From the NCBI RefSeq assembly GCF_028532725.1, contig NZ_JAQKGU010000002.1, forward strand, positions 372,001-436,000: a DNA stretch of 64,000 nucleotides. Reading direction: 5' to 3'. This DNA comes from Desulfovibrio sp. Fe33. GTDB taxonomy: Bacteria > Desulfobacterota > Desulfovibrionia > Desulfovibrionales > Desulfovibrionaceae. Position numbers and translations under genes: made by a program. A model generated the notes under the pieces. It was given only the letters and a program-made list of their open reading frames with translations, was not told the DNA's origin and made no database searches. Within the stretch, counting starts at the first letter, position 1, and the number at the start of each line of letters is the position of its first letter. Below, piece by piece: positions 27,044 to 35,706 of this stretch.

Positions 27044-27976
27044 ATGATGAGAACCGGAATGAAGACCTGTGTGACCCTGATGGCGCTGCTTATCCTGGCG
27101 GCGCTGCATGGCGGCTGCTCGGACGAGAAGCCGGTCGAGGTGAATCTGTCCAAGCGCGAGGACCTTGTGGCCCCGCGCTTGGTCGACGCCATTACCTATG
27201 CCTACCTGCCGCAATATTCCCACACCATCTCCTATCAGCGCCATCGCCAGTTGCTGGAATACCTGCGCGAGACCACCGGGCTGCCGCTCAGGCAGATCTT
27301 CCCGGACACCTTCGAAGAGCACGTCAAGATGGTCGAACGCGGGGAGATCGACATTTCCTATTCCAACCCGTTCGTCTACGTGCGTCTGGCCAAGGCCGGG
27401 GCGCAGGCTTTCGCCAGGGTCATCGAACCGTCGGGCGAGCCGTTTTTCCGGGGACAGATCATCGCCCGCACGGACAACGCTGCGGTCTCGACCGTCGAGG
27501 ATTGCCGGGACAAGCGATGGATCGCCGTGGACCCCAATTCGGCGGGCGGATATCTCTTTCCGCTCGGACTTTTTTACGATAACGGCATCAAGATCGAAGA
27601 TTTCGAGACCGTGGACTTCGCGCCCGGCCCCGGAGGCAAGCAGGAGAAGGTCGTCCTCGCCGTGCACGCGGGCGTGTATGACATCGGCACCATCCGCAAG
27701 GGCACCCTGGACATCGTCGCCGGGAAGATCGATCTCGGGGCCATCCGCATCCTGGCCGAAACCCAGCCGTATCCCGGTTGGGTCTATGCGGCCCGGAAGG
27801 GGCTCGATCCGGCGGTGGTTGAGGCCGTGGCCAAGGCCATGTTCGCCCTGGACCGCGACATTCCCGGGCATAAGGCCATCCTGGATGCCGCTGGCATGAA
27901 GGGCATCATTCCGGCCCGCGATATCGACTATGATCCGGTCAGGGAACTGGCCGAAAAACTCCAATTGGATCGGTAG
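27044..27976 (+). CDS. PhnD-like periplasmic binding lipoprotein
   Basis: This is an about 310-residue substrate-binding protein of the phosphate/phosphonate (PhnD/PtxB) type. Motifs include EEHVKMVERGEIDISYSNPF and DPNSAGGYLFPLGLFYD. The N-terminal signal ends in ALHGGC, a slightly atypical lipobox. Several ATGs are possible (27044, 27047, 27059); the ribosome sites are weak (GAGAGAG before 27044). No permease or ATPase follows; instead the next gene is a membrane histidine kinase starting 6 bases after the stop. It therefore probably acts as a ligand-binding input for that kinase rather than in transport. The ligand is not known. Confidence 0.8.
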   Translation: MMRTGMKTCVTLMALLILAALHGGCSDEKPVEVNLSKREDLVAPRLVDAITYAYLPQYSHTISYQRHRQLLEYLRETTGLPLRQIFPDTFEEHVKMVERGEIDISYSNPFVYVRLAKAGAQAFARVIEPSGEPFFRGQIIARTDNAAVSTVEDCRDKRWIAVDPNSAGGYLFPLGLFYDNGIKIEDFETVDFAPGPGGKQEKVVLAVHAGVYDIGTIRKGTLDIVAGKIDLGAIRILAETQPYPGWVYAARKGLDPAVVEAVAKAMFALDRDIPGHKAILDAAGMKGIIPARDIDYDPVRELAEKLQLDR

Positions 27977-27981
27977 GCTTC

Positions 27982-30048
27982 ATGCGCATTTTCCCCAGGC
28001 TCAAGTTCCGCACCAAGCTTAATCTGGGCATGTCCGCCATTCTGGTGGGCATGGCCGTGCTGCTGTTGCCGCTGGTGGGCACCATGAGCGCCAGTTCCCT
28101 GGTGGAGGAGAGCAAGAAGCGCGGCTCGGCCCTGGCCGAGGGGCTGTCGGTGCGGGCCGTGGACCCCATGCTCGCCCGCGATTTTCTCCGGCTCAAGAAC
28201 ATGGTCGACGAACAGTCCACCGTGGAGGACGTGATCTACGCCTTCGTGCAGGACAAGAACGGCTATGTCATGGTCCACACCTTCCAGAAGGGATTTCCTG
28301 TTGATCTCATCAACGCCAACAAGGTGGAGAAGGGCGAGCCCCTGAATATCCAGCTCCTGGCCGACGGCTCCCGCCGCATTTATGATTTCGCGGCTCCGGT
28401 TCTCGTTTCCGAGGGGCGGTTGGGCACCGTGCGCATCGGGCTGTCCCAGGCGCGCATCCAGTTGGCCGTGCAGCGTCAGATCACCCTCATGGCCGGACTC
28501 TTCGCCGGGGCCCTGCTCCTGGCCACCTCCCTGGGCACGGTCTTCGCCCGTCGCGTCACCGCGCGGCTGCACCGGCTGCGCAGCCATGCCGAGGAAATGC
28601 TCATGGGTAACCTCGACACCATTTCCGGCCCTTCCTGGGGCGTTCATTGCTGGGAAAAGCAGAACTGCAACACCCCGCAGTGCCCGGCTTACGGCGAGAC
28701 CAAGCGGCGGTGCTGGTACATCGCCGGGACCATGTGCCCGGACTGCAACAACGAGGGAAATTTCCAGTGCCGCCTCCAGTCCTGTCGCCTCTGTCCCGTG
28801 TATCGCGAGAACGCGGGGGACGAGATTCAGGATCTGGCCGAGACCTTCGACGTCATGGCGCTGTCGCTCAAGAGCCACATCGAGGAGCTGCGCGGGGCCG
28901 AGCGCAACCTGCGCGATCAGCAGCGGCTGACCAGGACCATCCTGGACGTGACCCCGGACCGAGTTTCCCTGGTGGACGCCACCATGCGCTACCGGGGGTG
29001 CAACAAGAGCTTCGCCGAGTCCGTGGGCATGTCCCTGGCGGCGATCGAGGGCAAGACCGATTTCGATCTTTTCCCTGAAGCCGAGGCCGAGGAACGCCAC
29101 ATGGCGGCCCGCGACATTCTTCAGTCCGGGCGGCGTCTGGACACCCAGGTCATGGTCGAGGCGGGGGGCGGCGAACACTGGTTTCATGTGGTCTGCGTCC
29201 CGGTCTTCAACGACGAGGGTCGTATAGACGGGCTGCTTCGGACCGACCGCGACATCTCCGACATCAAGCGGTATGAGAACCAGCTCATCCAGGCCCAGAA
29301 GATGGAGTCCCTGGGGCTGCTCGCGGGCGGCGTGGCCCACGAGATCAACACTCCGCTCGGCATCATTTTGGGATACGCCCAGTTGTTGCAGGAGGATGTG
29401 GACGAGGACAGCCAGATTCACCAGGACCTGGCCATCATCGAAAAGCAGACCCAGGTGTGCAAGAAGATCGTCGCCGACCTGCTCGGATTCTCCCGCCAGA
29501 CACAATCCGCCAAGCGCGAAATGTGCTTCAACAACTCGGTCATGGAAGCGGTCTCACTGGTGCGGCATACCCTGGAGCTGGACAAGGTGGCGATCCTCAC
29601 CCAACTCGACGACCGCTATCCGATCATCTACGGTGATCCCGAGAAGCTCAAGCAGGTCTGGATCAACCTCCTGACCAACGCCCGCGACGCCATGGACGGC
29701 AACGGCGGCACCATTCTCATCCGCACTCGTCTGGATACCCCGGGCGGCATCGTCTCCTTGTGGGTGGCCGACAACGGCATGGGCATCGCCGAGGATGGAC
29801 TCAAGAAGATTTTCGATCCGTTTTACAGCACCAAGGCCGTGGATAAAGGCACAGGTCTTGGGCTGTCCGTCTCTTTCGGCATCATCGAGGACCATGGCGG
29901 CGACATCCAAGCCATCAGCCCGGTCCCCGAGGGCTTCGGATTTCCTCCGGAGGCCAAGGGCGGCGCCGAAGGCGGCGGAACGGTCTTTGAAGTGAACCTC
30001 CCGCTGGACCATCAGGGATTGGACGGCGGGGAGCCTGAAAAGGAGTAG
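27982..30048 (+). CDS. Membrane histidine kinase with cysteine-rich module and PAS domain
   Basis: This 688-residue kinase has membrane spans at about 13-35 and 167-188, around a small extracytoplasmic sensor. After a HAMP-like stretch comes a cysteine-rich block (residues 223-271) with nine Cys (HCWEKQNC, CPAYG, CWYIAGTMCPDC, CRLQSCRLC). It is like the short Cys/Trp modules found in some deltaproteobacterial sensors and probably binds metal or an Fe-S cluster. A PAS domain (about 310-430) and the kinase core follow, with His453 in VAHEINTP and ATP-binding boxes LLTNARDAM, DNGMGI and GTGLGLS. The receiver gene follows with its start next to the stop. Confidence 0.9.
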   Translation: MRIFPRLKFRTKLNLGMSAILVGMAVLLLPLVGTMSASSLVEESKKRGSALAEGLSVRAVDPMLARDFLRLKNMVDEQSTVEDVIYAFVQDKNGYVMVHTFQKGFPVDLINANKVEKGEPLNIQLLADGSRRIYDFAAPVLVSEGRLGTVRIGLSQARIQLAVQRQITLMAGLFAGALLLATSLGTVFARRVTARLHRLRSHAEEMLMGNLDTISGPSWGVHCWEKQNCNTPQCPAYGETKRRCWYIAGTMCPDCNNEGNFQCRLQSCRLCPVYRENAGDEIQDLAETFDVMALSLKSHIEELRGAERNLRDQQRLTRTILDVTPDRVSLVDATMRYRGCNKSFAESVGMSLAAIEGKTDFDLFPEAEAEERHMAARDILQSGRRLDTQVMVEAGGGEHWFHVVCVPVFNDEGRIDGLLRTDRDISDIKRYENQLIQAQKMESLGLLAGGVAHEINTPLGIILGYAQLLQEDVDEDSQIHQDLAIIEKQTQVCKKIVADLLGFSRQTQSAKREMCFNNSVMEAVSLVRHTLELDKVAILTQLDDRYPIIYGDPEKLKQVWINLLTNARDAMDGNGGTILIRTRLDTPGGIVSLWVADNGMGIAEDGLKKIFDPFYSTKAVDKGTGLGLSVSFGIIEDHGGDIQAISPVPEGFGFPPEAKGGAEGGGTVFEVNLPLDHQGLDGGEPEKE

Positions 30049-30051
30049 ATG

Positions 30052-30417
30052 ATGGCGAATATATTGGTACTCGACGATATTTCCGATGCCGGGATGCTGG
30101 TCAAGCGCATCCTGGAGCGGAAGGGCCACAAAGTCTGGAACTTCACCGAGGAGGAGGATGCCCTGAAACATTCGGCCTGCAACAGGATCGATCTGGCCAT
30201 CCTCGACATCAAGCTCAAGAAGATGACTGGGGTGGAAGCCCTGGAGGAACTCAAGAAGGTCAACCCGGACATGAAGGCGATCATGCTCACCGGATACCCC
30301 ACCTTGGAGACCGCCCGTGAGTCCCTGCGCCTCGGCGCGCAGGAATATTGCGTCAAGCCCATCAACAAGGAAGAACTGGAGGCCAAGGTGGCCGAGGTCC
30401 TCGGAACCGGGGAATAG
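30052..30417 (+). CDS. Stand-alone response regulator receiver
   Basis: This 121-residue single receiver domain has phospho-acceptor Asp52 in AILDIKL, Thr in MLTGYP and Lys in YCVKP. The second of two tandem ATGs (30052) fits the AAAGGAG better; the first is at 30049. It is the cognate partner candidate of the preceding kinase because the genes practically touch. It has no output domain. The next gene is the PEP/pyruvate-binding protein, the same order as at the left end of the window. Confidence 0.9.
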   Translation: MANILVLDDISDAGMLVKRILERKGHKVWNFTEEEDALKHSACNRIDLAILDIKLKKMTGVEALEELKKVNPDMKAIMLTGYPTLETARESLRLGAQEYCVKPINKEELEAKVAEVLGTGE

Positions 30418-30469
30418 CGGAGCGCGCCGGAGCGGCTGGCCGCAATCATCGTATAGCCAAGGAAGATTC

Positions 30470-32923
30470 ATGTATCTCAAACAGCTCTTCAGGCACTGGA
30501 CCTATCAGGTATTTGCTCCCGGCACCCTGCTCAGGCGCAAATACGAGGCGTTCAAATCCCTTCTGGCTCACGACGCCGTGGCCCTGGAACTGATCGCCGA
30601 CCTGGAGGAGATGTTCTACGGCAAGCGGCTGGCCGACCGGCAGCGCGCGGTCTGGATGACCAACCGGCTGTCTTCGGCCGTGGCCACCATGGCCGGGCAG
30701 TTGGTGGAAATGAATCCGACCCGGTACATGGATTTGCCCGAATATTTCCGCAAGATCGACTTCTACGTGCGCATGGCGCTGGAGCTTGAGCAACCCGAAG
30801 TCGGCCCGCCGTACATCCTGTCCCTGGAAGAGGCCGGGGCACTTCCGAAACTGGCCGGCGGCAAGGCCTCCAACCTGGGCCGAGCAAAGGGGTTGGAGGG
30901 CATTCCCGTGCCTCCCGGCTTCGTGGTCACGGCCAACGCCTTCAACTACTTCGTCGATTTCAACGGCCTGGGCGAGGAGATCGACAAGCGGCTGCGGCAG
31001 ATGGTCGTGGGAGACCGTGATCTGCTGGCGCGGCTGACCGCCGAGATGCAGGAGCTCATCCTGGCCGCCGAGGTCCCGGAGGAAATCGCCCGGGGCATCC
31101 GCTTCGGCGTGTCCGAGATCATCGAGGGCGACGATCTCATAGCCGTGCGGTCCAGCGCCCTGGCCGAGGACGGCGAGATATCCTTCGCCGGGCAGTACGC
31201 CTCGGAACTGAACGTCCAGCCTAACGACGTGCTTGAGGCGTACAAGCGGGTCCTGGCGGGCAAGTATTGCCCACGCGCCGTGGCCTACCGCATCTCCAAC
31301 GGGCTGACCGACAGCGAGACGGCCATGGCCGTGCTGGTCATTCCCATGGTGGACGCCGACACCGCAGGCGTGCTCTACAGCCGCGACCCGGATTGCCGGG
31401 GACGCGAGGCCATGGGCGTGTACGGCGTGCGCGGGCTGGGGCATGGGCTGGTGGACGGCTCCACCTCCCCGGACAAGGCCGTGCTCACCCGGCACGCGGA
31501 CCCGCGCCTGGACGCGGACTGCACTCCGGAAACGGGCGGACTGCCCTCCGAGGATTCCCTGGTCCGTCTGGGCAGGTTGGCCATGCGCCTGGAAGAAGCC
31601 TTCGGCAAGCCCCAGGACATCGAGTGGGCCGAGGACGTCACCGGCAAGCTCTATATTTTGCAGACCCGTCCTTTGCAGGAGGAACGCGAGGAGGCCCAGG
31701 CCGCCAAGGACCCCCTGCCCTTGTCGGCCCGGCCCATCGCCGAAGGACTGGAGCGCGCCTCCACCGGCGCGGGCTGCGGAACCGTTTATTTCGCTTCCAC
31801 GGGCGAGCGTATCGCCCAGATTCCCGAGGGGGCAGTGGTGGTCACGCCCAGCCTGAAACCCTCCCTCCTGACCTTCATCGGCAAGATGAACGGGGTCATA
31901 TCGACCACGGGCAGCCGGGCCAGCCACTTTGCCTCCGTGGCCCGCGAATCCGGCGTGCCGGTGGTCGTGGGCGACGTCAAGGCCAAGCTCGAACCGGGTC
32001 AGCTCGTGACCGTGGACGGCACGAACGGCGCCATTTATGACGGCTGCGTCGAGGCCATCATGACCCGCGCCCGCGATGGACAGCAGGTCTCGAAGCGGGT
32101 GGTGGAGCAGTACGCCAGGGTCGTGCCTCTGACCGTCAAGCTCAACCTGACCGACCCTCAGGCGGAGGATTTTACGCCCATGGGCTGCAAGTCCCTGCAC
32201 GACGTGGTCCGCTTTTGCCACGAGAAGTCCGTGAACGAGATGTTTTCGGTCATGGACAAGAAGGGGCGGGGCATGAACTCGGCCAAACGGCTGGAGACCA
32301 GCCTGCCGCTGGTCATGTACATTCTTGACCTGGGCGGCGGCTTCTTCGCCAATGCGGGCGAAGGCAAGACCATTTCACCACAGGATATCAAGTGCGGACC
32401 CATGTGGGCATTGTGGTACGGGCTTTCCGACGAGCGGGTGCGATGGCCCTCGCGCCTGACCGCCATGGACTGGGAAGAGTTCGACAAGGTCTCGGGCGGT
32501 ATTTTCAGCTTTGATTCCAAGCTGTTGGCGAGCTACGGGCTTATTTCCGAAGACTATCTGCACCTGATGGTCCGCTTCGGCTACCATTTCTCCGTGGTGG
32601 ACGCCATCTGCGGGCCGGAGCAGGGGGCCAACTACATCAATTTCCGCTTCAAGGGAGGCGGGGCCGGGTTCGATCAGCGGCTGCTCCGGCTGGAGTTCAT
32701 CCGCCGCGTCCTGGACCGCTACGGGTTCGAGACCTCGACGCGCGGCGACATGATCGACGCCAAGTGCGCCCGGCTGCCGGAGAACGACATCAGGCGGCTG
32801 CTTATGCGCCTGGGCTATCTCATGGCCGTGACCCGGCTCATGGATATGCGCATGGAGACCGAGGAGCAGGTGGCCGCGGAGGTCGAACGGTTCATCAAGG
32901 ATGCGGAGTCTCGCGATGGCTGA
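30470..32923 (+). CDS. PEP-synthase-like protein lacking the C-terminal barrel
   Basis: This 817-residue protein starts at ATG 30470 after AAGGAAG. Residues about 20-110 form a helical segment, also seen in the partial gene at 1-225. Residues about 115-405 match the PPDK/PEP-synthase ATP/pyruvate-binding domain (GGKASNLGRAK, VRSSALAEDGEISFAGQYAS, DIEWAEDV...YILQTRPL). Then comes the swivelling phosphohistidine domain with its His in SRASHFASVARESGVPVVVG (about residue 485). The usual C-terminal PEP-binding TIM barrel is replaced by about 270 unrecognised residues. It may transfer phosphate from ATP to an unknown acceptor, like rifampin phosphotransferase-type relatives. It overlaps the phosphatase gene by 8 bases. 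Confidence 0.82.
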   Translation: MYLKQLFRHWTYQVFAPGTLLRRKYEAFKSLLAHDAVALELIADLEEMFYGKRLADRQRAVWMTNRLSSAVATMAGQLVEMNPTRYMDLPEYFRKIDFYVRMALELEQPEVGPPYILSLEEAGALPKLAGGKASNLGRAKGLEGIPVPPGFVVTANAFNYFVDFNGLGEEIDKRLRQMVVGDRDLLARLTAEMQELILAAEVPEEIARGIRFGVSEIIEGDDLIAVRSSALAEDGEISFAGQYASELNVQPNDVLEAYKRVLAGKYCPRAVAYRISNGLTDSETAMAVLVIPMVDADTAGVLYSRDPDCRGREAMGVYGVRGLGHGLVDGSTSPDKAVLTRHADPRLDADCTPETGGLPSEDSLVRLGRLAMRLEEAFGKPQDIEWAEDVTGKLYILQTRPLQEEREEAQAAKDPLPLSARPIAEGLERASTGAGCGTVYFASTGERIAQIPEGAVVVTPSLKPSLLTFIGKMNGVISTTGSRASHFASVARESGVPVVVGDVKAKLEPGQLVTVDGTNGAIYDGCVEAIMTRARDGQQVSKRVVEQYARVVPLTVKLNLTDPQAEDFTPMGCKSLHDVVRFCHEKSVNEMFSVMDKKGRGMNSAKRLETSLPLVMYILDLGGGFFANAGEGKTISPQDIKCGPMWALWYGLSDERVRWPSRLTAMDWEEFDKVSGGIFSFDSKLLASYGLISEDYLHLMVRFGYHFSVVDAICGPEQGANYINFRFKGGGAGFDQRLLRLEFIRRVLDRYGFETSTRGDMIDAKCARLPENDIRRLLMRLGYLMAVTRLMDMRMETEEQVAAEVERFIKDAESRDG

Positions 32924-33980
32924 TAACACGCTTGCCTACAAGGTCACCTGGGTAACGGACCAGCTCGGCGTGGGCAACGCGCCCATGAGCTATCCTCAGC
33001 TTGAGGCCATCCGCGCGCAGGGGGTGGACGCCATTCTCAACCTGTGCGGGGAGTTCTGCGATCTTCACGACATCGAGAAGGGCGCGGGATTCGAGGTGCA
33101 TTACCTGCCCCTGGAAGACGAGGAGGCGCCCGGCCTCATCGAGCTGGAGAAGACCCTGGAGTGGCTGGACGAGGCCATCTACCTGGGCAAGAAGGTGCTC
33201 ATTCACTGCCGCCACGGCATAGGCCGGACCGGCACGGTCCTGAACGCCTATCTGCTTCGGCGGGGGCTGGGCCACAAGCTCGCGGGCAAGGCGCTCAAGA
33301 AGCTCAAGAGCAAGCCCGCCAACTTTGTCCAGTGGCGGACCATCCGCAAGTACGGCAAGCAGTCGGGGCAGCTCACCGTGCGTGAGCCGTCCCTGGAATT
33401 CAAGCGCCTGGTGGACCTTTCGCCCTTCTTCAACGACTACATGGAATTGGTCCAGCGTGTGGACGAGAGCGGCCAGGCCGTCGACGGGCTCGCCTGCGGC
33501 CTGGATCACAGCCAGTGTTGCTCCACTCCGGTCTCCCTGACCCTGGCGGAGGCCGTGTACATTTCCCACCGCATCAATCAGAAGCTGTCCGGCGAGGAGC
33601 GTCTCAGCGTCATTGAGCGGGCCGTGGCCACGGCCCAGGCCGAGCGCAAGGCCGCCAAAGATTTTGGGTCGGGGGAGGACGGCGAATACTGCCTGTCCGA
33701 GGCCGGGGCGGTCTGCCCGTTGCTCAAGGACGACAAGTGTCTGCTCTTCGAGCACCGACCCATCCAGTGCCGCGCCTTCGGACTGGACCAGCATGACGCC
33801 GGGGGGCTGTGGGAGACCCTCATCACTCCGGCCCTGAGCAAGATTTCCTCGGAAATATGGTTTGCCTACACCGGGTCCATGGTGTCCGGCGAGATGCCCT
33901 TTTTCGCCTTGCCGGACGTGGTTTCCGGAAAGTTCGTGGAAACCGTTTTCCGGTTCATGATGCGCCAGGGGCTGGAATAG
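32916..33980 (+). CDS. Dual-specificity phosphatase fused to YkgJ-like cysteine-cluster domain
   Basis: This 354-residue protein starts at ATG 32916 (GGAG 7 bases before). The N-terminal half is a cysteine phosphatase domain with active-site loop HCRHGIGRTGT (Cys98, Arg104) and an acidic residue in LPLEDEEAPG as the likely general acid. The C-terminal half carries clustered cysteines (CGLDHSQCC, AVCPLLKDDKCLLFEHRPIQCRAFG) of the YkgJ/CxxCxxCC type, usually metal-binding. The fusion is unusual. Translation is coupled to the PEP-synthase-like gene, so it may reverse a phosphorylation made by that protein or by the kinase. That role is inferred. Confidence 0.85.
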   Translation: MADNTLAYKVTWVTDQLGVGNAPMSYPQLEAIRAQGVDAILNLCGEFCDLHDIEKGAGFEVHYLPLEDEEAPGLIELEKTLEWLDEAIYLGKKVLIHCRHGIGRTGTVLNAYLLRRGLGHKLAGKALKKLKSKPANFVQWRTIRKYGKQSGQLTVREPSLEFKRLVDLSPFFNDYMELVQRVDESGQAVDGLACGLDHSQCCSTPVSLTLAEAVYISHRINQKLSGEERLSVIERAVATAQAERKAAKDFGSGEDGEYCLSEAGAVCPLLKDDKCLLFEHRPIQCRAFGLDQHDAGGLWETLITPALSKISSEIWFAYTGSMVSGEMPFFALPDVVSGKFVETVFRFMMRQGLE

Positions 33981-33983
33981 TCC

Positions 33984-34838
33984 CTACACGGAACAGCGCA
34001 GCCCGGTGAACATGTCGGGCAACTGCGGCAGGAACGGTTCGGCGAAAAAGACGTACCCCTTTCCCCGGAGGACCGTGGCCGGTTGATCCGGGGCTGTGGC
34101 GATGCGCACCTCGTCCCTGTCGAATTCCACCCGCATGGGAACCACCTCCCGCTCGGCCTCGCTGCACAGGCTCTCCCTGTATTCGGGAACGTATCGGTGC
34201 GTGCGCCCGTCCGGGTGAACCGCAATGAGCGCGGTCAGCGTGGTGGCCACCCGGCAGACCTTCCCCTCATCGTCGAACGCCAGCGAGTTGGCGTCTCCGT
34301 TCACGCCCACGGCGTCGGGGTCGTATGCGGTAATCTCACCCGCCGGTGTGGACACGGCGACGGGTTTCGCCGGTTCCAGGGAGCGCACCCGGCCGTCGCG
34401 GGTGAAACTCACCCCGATGTGCGCCTCGATGGGACCTGCCGGAGTGGGGACCGACACGGTTTCCCCCGGCCACAGGGTCAGGCTGCGCAGGCTCTGGTTG
34501 TCGTAAAAGCTTGCGCTCAGCAGCCGGGCGCGGATCAGTCCCATGGGCGTGGTCAGCGCGACCGGCTCGGCCAGTCCGGCTTCGTCGTCCTGACTCCAAT
34601 AGCCCGACAGCTTGCCGTTGAGCGGGAAGATGCGGTTGAGCGAGCCGTTCTCATGAAAGGACACCAGTTCGGCCGGGATGTCCCCCACCGGTGTGGAGAT
34701 AACAGTCCGATTTTCCAGGGGAACAGATTTGACTCCGCCCGAGGCGTGGTGCTCCACGGGCAAAATCTCCCGTTTCCGCAAGTCGTCGGCCGTGTGCTGG
34801 GGAATCAATTCACCGTACTGCGTGGATATGGTCCGCAT
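33984..34838 (-). CDS. Repeat-containing protein of unknown function next to modB
   Basis: This 284-residue soluble protein starts at ATG 34836-34838 after AGAGAGG. It contains at least four copies of a short beta motif ending in TP-x-G (VISTPVGDI, ALTTPMGLI, VPTPAGPI, VSTPAGEI), each followed by a stretch with FxxxG(S/R)xRxL, which suggests a regular beta-repeat structure. I recognise no named family. Its start lies 29 bases inside modB in another frame, so it is translationally linked to modB and nifV. A link with molybdate or nitrogenase physiology is inferred from position alone. Confidence 0.6.
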   Translation of the reverse strand: MRTISTQYGELIPQHTADDLRKREILPVEHHASGGVKSVPLENRTVISTPVGDIPAELVSFHENGSLNRIFPLNGKLSGYWSQDDEAGLAEPVALTTPMGLIRARLLSASFYDNQSLRSLTLWPGETVSVPTPAGPIEAHIGVSFTRDGRVRSLEPAKPVAVSTPAGEITAYDPDAVGVNGDANSLAFDDEGKVCRVATTLTALIAVHPDGRTHRYVPEYRESLCSEAEREVVPMRVEFDRDEVRIATAPDQPATVLRGKGYVFFAEPFLPQLPDMFTGLRCSV

Positions 34839-35568
34839 GAAAACCTCTCTTGGCGTTTTCAAAAGTGGCGTCGCGTGGAAACGTCCGACGAGCCGTGGCC
34901 CGCGGCGATGCGGCGCGTCCGGCGGCGTTGCACCGTCCGATGACGAGCAGGGCCGCATAGCTGACGATCAGCAGGGCCAGGGAGAGCAGGCCCGCCTGGC
35001 CGTATTCCAATGCCTCGGTGTGTTCGAAGATGGCGATGGAAGCCACCTTGGTGCGGCCCGGAATGGAGCCGCCGAGCATGAGCGCAACGCCGAACTCGCC
35101 TACGGTGTGCGCGAAGATCAGCGCGGCCGAGGCCGTGACGCCGCCCATGGCGTTGGGCAGGACCACGTGGCGAAAGGCCTGGAAGCCGGTCATGCCCGAG
35201 GAGCGCGCCGCTTCGATGATGCCGGGTTCGACCTTTTCGAAGGCCGCGCGCATGGGCAGCACGCCGAAGGGCAGGCTGTACGCCAGGGAGCCGAGGACCA
35301 GGCCGGTGAAGGAGAAGGGCAGGGGAAAACCGAAGGCGGCTTCCCAGGCCGCTCCGAAGGGCGATTTCGGGCTCATGAGCATGAGCAGGCCGAAGCCGAG
35401 CACCGTGGGCGGCAGGACCATGGGCAGGTTGCACGCCGCCTCGATGTACCGCTTGCCCGGGGCGTCGGACATGGCCAGCCAGTAGGCCAGGGGCATACAC
35501 AGGGCGAGCAGGACCGGGGTGACCGCCAGGGCCAGGTTGCCGGTGACCAAAAGCGAGGAAACATCCAT
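34810..35568 (-). CDS. modB: Molybdate-type ABC transporter permease
   Basis: This 252-residue membrane protein has about five spans, the ModB/CysT signature LPMVLPPTVLGFGLL and the EAA-type loop GIIEAARSSGMTGFQAFRHV. The C-terminus extends about 40 charged residues beyond the usual end. It would import molybdate for FeMo-cofactor, which suits the nif context. Neither a full-length modA nor a modC is present in the window; a 40-codon ORF sits where modA would be expected. It must borrow a binding protein and ATPase from elsewhere, or be non-functional. Confidence 0.85.
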   Translation of the reverse strand: MDVSSLLVTGNLALAVTPVLLALCMPLAYWLAMSDAPGKRYIEAACNLPMVLPPTVLGFGLLMLMSPKSPFGAAWEAAFGFPLPFSFTGLVLGSLAYSLPFGVLPMRAAFEKVEPGIIEAARSSGMTGFQAFRHVVLPNAMGGVTASAALIFAHTVGEFGVALMLGGSIPGRTKVASIAIFEHTEALEYGQAGLLSLALLIVSYAALLVIGRCNAAGRAASPRATARRTFPRDATFENAKRGFHADHIHAVR

Positions 35569-35575
35569 GGCGCGC

Positions 35576-35698
35576 CTACCGGACCGTGACGTGCGCGTGG
35601 GCCTCGTACGGGGTTGCGGGCCCGGGCGCGTCGCCGGTGGCGGCGGTGCCGGACAGGACGCAGAGCCACAGACAGATGAAGAGCAGCTTCCTGAACAT
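35576..35698 (-). CDS. 40-residue signal-peptide-like ORF, possible modA remnant
   Basis: A 40-codon ORF with a strong ribosome site (AGGAGACACC before ATG 35696-35698) lies between nifV and modB. It encodes a signal-peptide-like start (MFRKLLFICLWLCVLSGTAA) followed by about 20 polar residues ending HAHVTVR. ModA proteins begin with a signal peptide followed soon by a beta strand of the type LTVxAAAS. The ORF could therefore be the leftover 5' end of a modA that lost its body, or a genuine small secreted peptide. The reading frame itself shows no internal damage. Confidence 0.45.
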   Translation of the reverse strand: MFRKLLFICLWLCVLSGTAATGDAPGPATPYEAHAHVTVR

Positions 35699-35706
35699 GG
35701 TGTCTC

